DNA from: Candidatus Ancaeobacter aquaticus
GTDB lineage: Bacteria; Auribacterota; Ancaeobacteria; Ancaeobacterales; Ancaeobacteraceae
NCBI GenBank assembly: GCA_030765405.1
Contig: JAVCCP010000056.1
Coordinates: 1 to 64,000, forward strand
Reading direction: 5' to 3'
Length of the DNA: 64,000 nucleotides
In this document: positions 16,291 to 22,926 of the stretch, piece after piece
How the letters are laid out: every line of letters starts with the position of its first letter
Position numbering within the stretch: the stretch's first letter is position 1
The notes under the pieces: model-generated
The model's input: only the letters and a program-made list of their open reading frames with translations
The model's database searches: none
What the model was told of the DNA's origin: nothing
Position numbers and translations under genes: made by a program

Positions 16291-18744
16291 ATGAAAATCC
16301 TGCATAATAGAAAAGGCAGTTTAAAACTCAAAAGCGACTTATTGTTTAATAATCTTGGATCCACCGCGTGTAGAGAATTTATAAATAGGGTTTTCAGTGT
16401 TAATGAAGTTAATAGAATAAGATTAGATCCGATAAACAGGATAGCCGCTATAGGATATGAAAATCCAAATGGAAAACAGGTGCAGGTACTAAGAAAAATC
16501 AGCCTGGCGTTAGGGAACGGCAAGAAAAATAAAAAAGTAAATACTTATAACTCTGGTGAATTGGCGGGGCTGGACGGAAATGTTATAAACGTTTCTCGTT
16601 TTGGTAATAGGCTTACTACATGGGAAATAAAGCATGAGATTTTTGGAAGAATCAGGCTGAAGAATCCTTTCCTTTATAGGAAAAAGAGTGTTTGCCAGGA
16701 GATAGAGAAAGAACTTTTAGGAACTATAGGTGTTCAGAGGTATTCAACCAATCCGTTTACGTGTTCTGTTCTTATAATCTATGATGATGAAAAGATAGAT
16801 AAAAGCCATTTGATTAGAGTTCTGGACGGTGTCCTTGATAAGTCAAAGAAGAAGAAGAAAAAAGACAAACTGGATCTTGATTTCACTCTAAATACCGCGT
16901 CAATGGGACTTGCCGCTGTTGGACAATGGTTATTTCCGTGGACGATACCGTTTAACGCCGGGTTAGTCATTTATAACGCGTATCCAACTTACAAAGGAGC
17001 GGTACAGGCAATAAGAAAGAAAAAGATAGGCGTTGATATTCTAGACAGTATAATAGTAACGATGTGTTTGGTCGGCGGAAGCGTTTTTGCGGGGGCACTG
17101 ATGAATTGGTGCCTGAGTTTGGGAAGAAATATTTTAAGCAAGACTGAAGATGATTCAAAAAAACTACTTGTCGAGATATTTGGTAAACAGCCGAGGTTTG
17201 TATGGCTCTATAAAAATGGACAGGAAATTGAGGTATCGTTAACAGAATTAAAAGAGGGGGATATTATAGTTGTGAATACAGGGGAAACCGTTCCTGTTGA
17301 CGGAGAAGTGGCAAACGGTACTGCCATGATTGACCAGCATACCTTAACAGGTGAGTCCGCCCCTGTGGAGAAGATCAAGGGAGATAAAGTCTTTGCATCT
17401 ACCGTGCTTTTGGCCGGTAAGGTTTATATAAGAGTTATGCAAACAGGTGACCAGACAACCTCCGCGAAAATAAGAAGTGTGTTGGTGAAAACGGCAGGCT
17501 ACAAGGTAAAAGCTCAGTCCAGAGGGGAAAAACTGGCTGATAAAGCTGTTATTCCGACGCTTGCGATGTCTTTTTTAGGGTATGCAATCAGCGGTTATGA
17601 TGCGTCACTGGCGATTGTAAACTGTGATTACGGGACGGGGATAAGGATGGCCGCGCCATTGGGGCTTCTTTCAACATTAGCGCTTTGCGCGCGGGAGGGT
17701 ATATTGGTAAAAGATGGCAGGGCACTTGAAAACCTTCCCCGTATAGATACATTTTTGTTTGACAAGACAGGGACTTTGACCAATGAGATACCTGAGGTTT
17801 CCGATGTAATCGTAGCAGATGGTATTAGTAAAGAAAAGGTACTTATGTTCGCGGCGGCCGCTGAGGAAAAGTTTACACATCCTATAGCAAAGGCGATAAT
17901 CGAAAAGGCTAAAGAGCTTAATTTGAAACTGCCCAGCCGTGATGAATCAAGATACCATGTTGGTTATGGAATAACGGTAGGGATCAAAGGCGATACGGTT
18001 AAAGTGGGAAGCGCTAGATTTATGGGGATGGAATCGATCAAAATTCCGCGTGAAATCGAAGAAAAGGTAGAAGTTGTGAGAAAAGACGGCGGGTCCGCGG
18101 TTATGGTCGCGATAAATGATAAACTAAAAGGCGTGATACTGCTAAACACTATGCACAGGTCGGAGGCACACGATATAATTCAGGGATTAAGGAAAAGAGG
18201 GGTAAAAGAGATAGTGTTGATATCAGGAGATCATGAAGGCCCTACTAAGAAGCTTGCGGAGCAATTGGGCATGGACAGGTATTTTGCTGAGGTGCTTCCA
18301 CGGGAAAAAGGGGATTACGTGAAACTTTTACAGAAAGGAAAGAAAAAGGTAGCCTTTGTAGGTGATGGTATAAATGATTCAATCGCGCTCAAGAGGGCTG
18401 ATGTTTCAATATCTTTGAAGGGTGCTTCAAGCATAGCGACAGATACCGCGCAGATAGTTTTTATGGACGCAAATATTGCTAAATTGACCAGATTGCTGGA
18501 TATAGCGAAAGAGCTTGAAAGGAATATTTCCCTTAGCTGGAATATGGTCGCTATTCCTAATACTATCTGCATTATAGGGGCATTGACCGGCGCATTTGGT
18601 CTTACTTCATCGCTTATTTTAAACAATGGCGCGAATTTTCTTGCTACACTGAACGGGACAAGACCGCTTTACAAGGTTTATGGGGAAGAAATGGAAAGAA
18701 TGGAAAGAATGGAACATGAGAAAGAAAAGGTTGAGATAGCATAA
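16291..18744 (+). CDS. Heavy-metal P-type ATPase (P1B), HMA_2-like domains, no CPC motif; FezB-like candidate
   Basis: An 817-residue pump. Two HMA_2-like regions precede the membrane part: about residues 20-75, and about 115-185 with HEIFGRIRL at 115-123. The catalytic core is complete: TGES at 353-356, phosphorylated Asp491 in DKTGT, HP at 530-531 and GDGIND at 691-696. The intramembrane CPC/SPC metal site of copper or cobalt pumps is replaced by CDYGTG at 445-450. Near the C-terminus NNGANFLATLNGTRPL matches the NxxN...RPL style end of P1B pumps. The lack of CxxC, the HMA_2-type GRxR domain and the non-CPC site suggest the P1B-6 group that includes FezB of ferrosomes. The substrate (iron is my guess) is inferred. 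Neighbours are tiny membrane proteins. Confidence 0.8.
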   Translation: MKILHNRKGSLKLKSDLLFNNLGSTACREFINRVFSVNEVNRIRLDPINRIAAIGYENPNGKQVQVLRKISLALGNGKKNKKVNTYNSGELAGLDGNVINVSRFGNRLTTWEIKHEIFGRIRLKNPFLYRKKSVCQEIEKELLGTIGVQRYSTNPFTCSVLIIYDDEKIDKSHLIRVLDGVLDKSKKKKKKDKLDLDFTLNTASMGLAAVGQWLFPWTIPFNAGLVIYNAYPTYKGAVQAIRKKKIGVDILDSIIVTMCLVGGSVFAGALMNWCLSLGRNILSKTEDDSKKLLVEIFGKQPRFVWLYKNGQEIEVSLTELKEGDIIVVNTGETVPVDGEVANGTAMIDQHTLTGESAPVEKIKGDKVFASTVLLAGKVYIRVMQTGDQTTSAKIRSVLVKTAGYKVKAQSRGEKLADKAVIPTLAMSFLGYAISGYDASLAIVNCDYGTGIRMAAPLGLLSTLALCAREGILVKDGRALENLPRIDTFLFDKTGTLTNEIPEVSDVIVADGISKEKVLMFAAAAEEKFTHPIAKAIIEKAKELNLKLPSRDESRYHVGYGITVGIKGDTVKVGSARFMGMESIKIPREIEEKVEVVRKDGGSAVMVAINDKLKGVILLNTMHRSEAHDIIQGLRKRGVKEIVLISGDHEGPTKKLAEQLGMDRYFAEVLPREKGDYVKLLQKGKKKVAFVGDGINDSIALKRADVSISLKGASSIATDTAQIVFMDANIAKLTRLLDIAKELERNISLSWNMVAIPNTICIIGALTGAFGLTSSLILNNGANFLATLNGTRPLYKVYGEEMERMERMEHEKEKVEIA

Positions 18745-18745
18745 T

Positions 18746-19054
18746 ATGATAACACGGGGGAAGGTTTTAGAAGAGAAGCTTGAAAAGAAATTAGATGGTT
18801 CAGGAGTTACCAAAATAAATAAGAGGCTTAACCGTTTAAAAAAGGAATCAACCTGGACAATTAAATATAAGTGGGATAAGAAGATTAAAAGACTTTATAT
18901 ACAGACAGCCAAATTATATTGGGAGGTAATTTTTAAAGAACAAAAATGTGAGGTTTATGCTGAATGGCCGACACTGATGATGCCTTTTCTGTTGCCGGCA
19001 AAGAAGAAGGTAATAAGCATATTAAAAGAGGAGATAGGTTTGCTAAATCTATAA
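18746..19054 (+). CDS. Small protein possibly related to PHA-granule-region proteins
   Basis: It starts one base after the ATPase stop. The 102-residue soluble protein has a charged N-terminal helix (about 1-30), a set of short strands with WTIKYKWD, LYIQTAKLYWEVIF and CEVYAEWP, and a C-terminal amphipathic helix. This order (helix, W-rich beta strands ending in a Pro, helix) resembles the polyhydroxyalkanoate granule-region family (PF09650). The resemblance is by eye and weak. If real, it would fit a protein coating the surface of an internal body. Confidence 0.5.
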   Translation: MITRGKVLEEKLEKKLDGSGVTKINKRLNRLKKESTWTIKYKWDKKIKRLYIQTAKLYWEVIFKEQKCEVYAEWPTLMMPFLLPAKKKVISILKEEIGLLNL

Positions 19055-19086
19055 GACCAATCGGGTTAACAGAGGAGGAGGTATTT

Positions 19087-19203
19087 ATGAATTCGTTGGG
19101 GATAGTAATATTATTTGCGGTAGGTTTTTCTGTTGGAAAAAATTGGTCGCAGATAAGGGGATTTGTCCAATCTGCTGCAAAATCGGTTAAAAAGAAAAAA
19201 TAA
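19087..19203 (+). CDS. Micro-membrane protein (38 aa), G-x-NW-x-I family
   Basis: A GAGGAGG ribosome site lies 6 bases before the ATG at 19087, which decides the start; the frame is open further upstream. The 38-residue product is a single membrane helix (2-17) ending in GFSVGKNWSQIRG and a basic tail KSVKKKK. It belongs to the same set as the 15313 and 19231 proteins. Confidence 0.65.
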   Translation: MNSLGIVILFAVGFSVGKNWSQIRGFVQSAAKSVKKKK

Positions 19204-19230
19204 TAAAATAAGAAAACAAAGGAGTAACCT

Positions 19231-19434
19231 ATGGAAAACGGGAAAATGGCAGCGCTACTTGCTATAGTTTGCGGGTTTATAATCGGGTATAAATGGCCCA
19301 GGATAAAAAAAGAGATCAATCCGTATTTGAAGAAGGGCGTAAAACAGGCAAAAAAATACACGGAAAAGGGAATTAAAAGCACAGTAAAAATGTTTACAGG
19401 AAGAAATTCTGTAAAAAAGCCAGCTCGTGCCTGA
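19231..19434 (+). CDS. Small membrane protein (67 aa), G-x-KWP-x-I family, basic tail
   Basis: AAAGGAG precedes the start. It begins MENGKMAALLAIVCGFIIG, a membrane helix whose first residues match the 14052 protein, followed by YKWPRIKKE as in the 15313 and 19087 proteins. It thus links the two sets. The rest is a Lys-rich amphipathic helix with net positive charge. It is probably an inner-membrane or vesicle-membrane protein with a cytoplasmic basic surface. Confidence 0.7.
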   Translation: MENGKMAALLAIVCGFIIGYKWPRIKKEINPYLKKGVKQAKKYTEKGIKSTVKMFTGRNSVKKPARA

Positions 19435-19473
19435 TTAGCAGTAAGTGTAAGATAAACCTTGTGACTTGGAAGC

Positions 19474-19582
19474 TGTCTGAAAACTGACTATGTTACTCCT
19501 GTGGGCGGCATGGATCGAAAGCGAAGGTCCTCATACGAGGGGGAACATGATCATTTCAATAACGAATGTTGGTTTTGAGACA
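19474..19582. repeat. MITE-like element with TGTCTGAAAAC-type ends
   Basis: TGTCTGAAAAC (19474-19484) is matched by GTTTTGAGACA (19572-19582), an inverted repeat with one mismatch, with an inner CCTC/GAGG hairpin around 19530-19542. No open frame is present. Confidence 0.45.
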
Positions 19583-19629
19583 TCATCTTAGGAAAAAGGA
19601 AATTTAAGTGAAAGAAGGAGTGATTTTAA

Positions 19630-19836
19630 ATGCGTTATCTGTTTGGAAGTGTAGTAACGGTTATTGAGGTAATTGCTATAGGTGCCCTTTTAAAGATTGG
19701 CTATCATACAGGAAAAAATATTTTAGAGAATTGCGGTGAAAAAGAGAGTAAATATTCAAAGACTAAAGTTAAGGGTGGTAAAAAACGGGTTTTTGAGAAA
19801 GCTACGGGAAATGAACTATCCATTTTTCCTGGTTAG
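19630..19836 (+). CDS. Small membrane protein (68 aa), G-x-LL-x-IG[FY]H-x-G family, member 1
   Basis: GAAGGAG precedes the ATG. A membrane helix at about residues 5-27 ends in IGALLKIGYHTGKNILENC; the tail is basic (KVKGGKKR). The core G[AV]LLxIG[FY]HxGxK is shared with the next two tiny genes. The invariant His at the helix end is a possible metal ligand. No known family was recognised. Confidence 0.7.
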   Translation: MRYLFGSVVTVIEVIAIGALLKIGYHTGKNILENCGEKESKYSKTKVKGGKKRVFEKATGNELSIFPG

Positions 19837-19845
19837 GAGGATTAG

Positions 19846-20022
19846 ATGATTGAATATTTGGCTTATGGCGTATTGTTAACGATAGGTTTTCATATTGGCG
19901 GTAAAATTTCCAAAAAATGCGGTTTAGGTCCTAATGATGATAAACGGGTTAAGTTACATAAATATAAAGGACAGGGCATTAATACTAAAACTTATGTATC
20001 GAAACTATATGGCGGATTTTAG
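19846..20022 (+). CDS. Micro-membrane protein (58 aa), G-x-LL-x-IGFH-x-G family, member 2
   Basis: The ribosome site GGAGG (around 19837) precedes the ATG at 19846. The 58-residue product begins MIEYLAYGVLLTIGFHIGGK, a membrane helix with the shared His-Gly end, followed by KKCG as in member 1 (NCG) and a basic tail rich in Lys and Tyr. Confidence 0.7.
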   Translation: MIEYLAYGVLLTIGFHIGGKISKKCGLGPNDDKRVKLHKYKGQGINTKTYVSKLYGGF

Positions 20023-20035
20023 AAAGGGGTAGTAT

Positions 20036-20206
20036 ATGAAAGGTATCGGAGGTTTTGCAATTGGCATGGTAACAGGCGGGCTTGAGGTTGTCGCTGTTGG
20101 TGTGCTTCTTGCCATAGGTTTTCATATTGGCGCGAAGATTATTGAAAAGATAGAAAAAAAAGAAGTAGCACCAAAACGTACCAGGGTCGTAAAAGCAAGG
20201 GCATAA
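20036..20206 (+). CDS. Micro-membrane protein (56 aa), G-x-LL-x-IGFH-x-G family, member 3
   Basis: AAAGGGG precedes the ATG at 20036. The N-terminus is Gly-rich (GIGGFAIGMVTGG), then the family helix VGVLLAIGFHIGAK, then a Lys/Arg-rich tail. This is the third consecutive copy of the family, pointing to local duplication and divergence. Confidence 0.7.
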   Translation: MKGIGGFAIGMVTGGLEVVAVGVLLAIGFHIGAKIIEKIEKKEVAPKRTRVVKARA

Positions 20207-20321
20207 AAGATAAACATCATTGCAAGGTCCTGTGCCGAAGGGTACAGGGAGAGGAACCACGAACCAAATTTCGTTTAGTTTGGATCTCGTATCAATAGCT
20301 AATTTGGACAGTTATATTAAT

Positions 20322-20768
20322 ATGAAGAAGTTTTACATAACAATAATAGATTCCGGCTGGCCTACAGATGCTCACGACGTTTGTAAAAATTCATTAAAAT
20401 TACTAAAGGAATATCTTGCAGGACATAATTTAGTTATATTTTCTGAGGAAGAATCTCAGGAATTTTTAAGAGAGCACCCCGAGGAGATTGGGAAAGACCC
20501 GATAATAATTATAACGGACGTTAATCCAAAGAAAATTTATCGCAAGAAACAGCAGGAGGTAAAGGATCTTACCGGGATTAGAATAGACTTGGGGAAGAGC
20601 AATAATAAAGATGAGGCGATAAGATATTTACAGCAGGTATGCAGGATGATAGAGGATGAAAAATTTGTTTCTGATATATCATGGGATGAGAGAAGAAAAA
20701 TTGCCAGGAGTTTTTTAAAGGATATTGTAGAAGACCTGTTCACAAAATGGCTGGAGTTTATTATTTAG
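20322..20768 (+). CDS. Cytosolic protein of unknown function in the cluster
   Basis: The open frame begins at 20220, but the upstream codons lie in a hairpin repeat (about 20226-20260). MKKFYITIIDSGWPTDAHDV at 20322 starts like a real alpha/beta domain, so I chose it although the ribosome site is weak. The 148-residue product alternates strands (FYITIID, LVIFSEE, PIIIITDV) with charged helices, as in a small Rossmann-like or receiver-like fold, without a recognised active site. No membrane segment is present. The function is unknown; it may be a soluble regulator or scaffold of the cluster. Confidence 0.6.
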   Translation: MKKFYITIIDSGWPTDAHDVCKNSLKLLKEYLAGHNLVIFSEEESQEFLREHPEEIGKDPIIIITDVNPKKIYRKKQQEVKDLTGIRIDLGKSNNKDEAIRYLQQVCRMIEDEKFVSDISWDERRKIARSFLKDIVEDLFTKWLEFII

Positions 20769-20769
20769 T

Positions 20770-20964
20770 ATGGATAAAAAATATATCGGAATACTTATAA
20801 GTATTGGAATAACAGCTATAATCGCTGTAAGTTTATATGTTAGAAGAAAGCGGATAAAGATGTTTTATGATGACTGCTTATCTAAAACAAGCGAAAAGGA
20901 CAGAAGTTTTATAAAATCACTGGGAAAAGAAGAGATAAAAGATAAGCTGCGTTACGCTAAATGA
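20770..20964 (+). CDS. Small single-helix membrane protein, YxxRKxI-FxD family, member 1
   Basis: It starts one base after the preceding stop. The 64-residue product has an N-terminal helix (about 5-24) followed by YVRRKRIKMFYDDCLSKTS and a charged tail with DRSFIKSLGKEE. The next gene encodes a paralog with the same order of residues. A bitopic protein with a short cytoplasmic domain is likely. Confidence 0.65.
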   Translation: MDKKYIGILISIGITAIIAVSLYVRRKRIKMFYDDCLSKTSEKDRSFIKSLGKEEIKDKLRYAK

Positions 20965-20984
20965 CGTTTTCGGAGAAAAGGTTT

Positions 20985-21176
20985 ATGGATGCTAGTATTA
21001 GAAAAATATTGACTATTATTGGAGTAGCATTGGTTTTTGGCACAATTGTATATAAACAAAGAAAACATATAAGAAAACTCTTTGATAGGAATTTGACTAA
21101 AGTCGGTAAAGATGATGTGGGTTTTATGAGGGAAGTTGGCAGGCATGTTTCCCGGAAGAGGAAACGTTCCGTCTGA
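20985..21176 (+). CDS. Small single-helix membrane protein, YxxRKxI-FxD family, member 2
   Basis: GGAGAAAAGG just upstream of the ATG at 20985 favours it over the ATG at 20961, which overlaps the previous stop. After the membrane helix comes YKQRKHIRKLFDRNLTKVG and DDVGFMREVG. It aligns with member 1 across about 40 residues: Y, R, K, I/R, F, D, L, K, D, F, G in the same spacing. The tail is strongly basic (SRKRKRS). Confidence 0.65.
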   Translation: MDASIRKILTIIGVALVFGTIVYKQRKHIRKLFDRNLTKVGKDDVGFMREVGRHVSRKRKRSV

Positions 21177-21202
21177 TAATATTTTAAGAGAAAGAATTTA
21201 AT

Positions 21203-21658
21203 ATGAATATTACTGCAAGTATGCGTTATAAAAGGCTAAGAAGGATTATAAGAGATATATTTTTTATGCATGTATTTAATCAGGATCAGGAAGAGATAAA
21301 GAATACCGTAGATACATTGTTTATCCTTTCCGCGGTTATCCTGTGTATCTCTTTTGTTACGACAGTCGGGTTGGTGTTTTTTTGTGATTTACCCGATTTA
21401 AGCATGGAAGTCAAAAAAACGTATAGTATTTTAGACGATATAAGCTGCATATCATCTTTTTTCCTGATGTTATCCGTATTTATAACGGCGAGTGTTAAGA
21501 CAGGTGCTTTTGAAAATTATAGAGCCTTTTTGATGTGGGTTTCATATATGTTTATTCTTATAGGTTTGCTCATAATAACGGCTGTTTTTGGTTATCTAGT
21601 TTTTGATGATTTTAAAGACATTTATATAAAGACGAGTGTAACGATTAATTTACCATAA
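21203..21658 (+). CDS. Integral membrane protein of unknown function
   Basis: A 151-residue protein with a basic N-terminal segment (RYKRLRRIIRD) and three membrane helices at about residues 38-62, 80-100 and 112-133. No family was recognised. It follows the paired single-helix proteins and precedes the antiporters. Confidence 0.55.
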   Translation: MNITASMRYKRLRRIIRDIFFMHVFNQDQEEIKNTVDTLFILSAVILCISFVTTVGLVFFCDLPDLSMEVKKTYSILDDISCISSFFLMLSVFITASVKTGAFENYRAFLMWVSYMFILIGLLIITAVFGYLVFDDFKDIYIKTSVTINLP

Positions 21659-21696
21659 ATAGGATGGTAGTCCATATATGGCGGATATAGGGAAAT

Positions 21697-21771
21697 TTCT
21701 AACCCAAATCTCATTCCGTAGGAGTCTTCACCTTCGGCTACGACACCTACGGTGAGCGATTTGGGTTAGAA
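21697..21771. repeat. Large hairpin with CCGTAGG palindrome core
   Basis: TTCTAACCCAAATC (21697-21710) pairs perfectly with GATTTGGGTTAGAA (21758-21771). Inside it CCGTAGG pairs with CCTACGG, related to the palindromes at 156 and 51121. It lies 36 bases before the first antiporter gene and could act as a transcript hairpin or be a small mobile repeat. Confidence 0.6.
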
Positions 21772-21807
21772 GTCCTTGGCCTCATCACCTTAAGATATAG
21801 GATTTAT

Positions 21808-22899
21808 ATGTCTTTTATACGCACAATTCCTAAACCTGCTGTTTTAGCCTTATTAGTGCCTGTAAGTTTTTATCTTGCCCATATAGAAGCGAACTCGATT
21901 CTGATTTTCATAATCACTTCTTTGGCAATTCTGGGTTTAATAGGTTTTATTGCCAAGGCTACAGACCAGATGTGTATTTATTCAGGACCTGTTGTCGGGG
22001 GATTGCTTCAGGCAACATTCGGGAATTTTACCGAGTTTATTGTGTGTATTTTTGCTGTTTGGGAGGGAATGCATGTTTTAGTACTGGCATCGTTTACCGG
22101 CTCGATAATAGGCAATCTTCTCCTGGTTTTGGGCCTGTCCATGTTTTTTGGCGGGTTAAAACATAAAACGCAAAAATTCTCAAGGACGGGGGCGAATGCC
22201 GCGATCTTGATGCTTGCCGTAGCGCTTGTTGCCTTGATAATCCCGACGTTTGTACATTACGGGTATAATTTAGATCCTGATATGAGTGAAGCAATTGCTG
22301 ACGTTATGGTAAATAAGATATCAATCTGCACGGCAGTTGTGATGTTGATTGTCTATTTATTAAGCCTGGTATTTTCTTTAAAAACACATAAATTCGCGAT
22401 GATGCCCAAATCCGAGACGTCCGAAAAACCTGTATGGAAGAAGCCGGTAGCGTTAGTAGTGCTTTTTGCGACAGCGATTATAATTGGTTTTGAAAGTGAT
22501 ATCTTTGTCGATGCGATTAAAAATATGATACAGGTACAGAAGATAATGTTTTCGGAATTGTTTATGGGTATAATCTTTGTTGCGGCGATTGGAAACGCGT
22601 GTGACGGCGCCGTAGCGATTATTATGGCGAGAAAAAACAGGATGGATATATCATTTCAGGTGGCAACAGGAGCAAGTATTCAGGTTGCCCTTTTTATTGT
22701 CCCTGTAATAGTGCTTTTTAGTTTTATAATCGGGAAGCCGCTTACACTTGTTTTTAACATGTTTGAAATAATCGCGATATGGAGCGGCCTGCTTATCGCC
22801 GGCTATTCTTTATTAGATGGGGAATCCAACTGGTTTGAAGGAGTGATGTTTATCGCAGTTTATCTGCTGGTTGGTATCGTTTTTTTCTTTCATCCGTAA
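21808..22899 (+). CDS. CAX-type Ca2+(cation)/H+ antiporter homolog 1
   Basis: A 363-residue protein with about 10-11 membrane helices in two inverted halves, as in Ca2+:cation antiporters (PF01699). First alpha repeat: YSGPVVGGLLQATFGNFTEFIV, which keeps the ion-binding Glu. Second repeat: IGNACDGAVAIIMARKNRMDISFQVATGASIQVALF, where canonical members have GNAAEH; here Asp replaces Glu and Gly replaces His. It probably moves Ca2+ or another divalent ion against protons, possibly with altered specificity. A paralog follows 27 bases later. Confidence 0.8.
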   Translation: MSFIRTIPKPAVLALLVPVSFYLAHIEANSILIFIITSLAILGLIGFIAKATDQMCIYSGPVVGGLLQATFGNFTEFIVCIFAVWEGMHVLVLASFTGSIIGNLLLVLGLSMFFGGLKHKTQKFSRTGANAAILMLAVALVALIIPTFVHYGYNLDPDMSEAIADVMVNKISICTAVVMLIVYLLSLVFSLKTHKFAMMPKSETSEKPVWKKPVALVVLFATAIIIGFESDIFVDAIKNMIQVQKIMFSELFMGIIFVAAIGNACDGAVAIIMARKNRMDISFQVATGASIQVALFIVPVIVLFSFIIGKPLTLVFNMFEIIAIWSGLLIAGYSLLDGESNWFEGVMFIAVYLLVGIVFFFHP

Positions 22900-22926
22900 T
22901 TTCGGTAACGGGCTAAAGGAGTCTAT

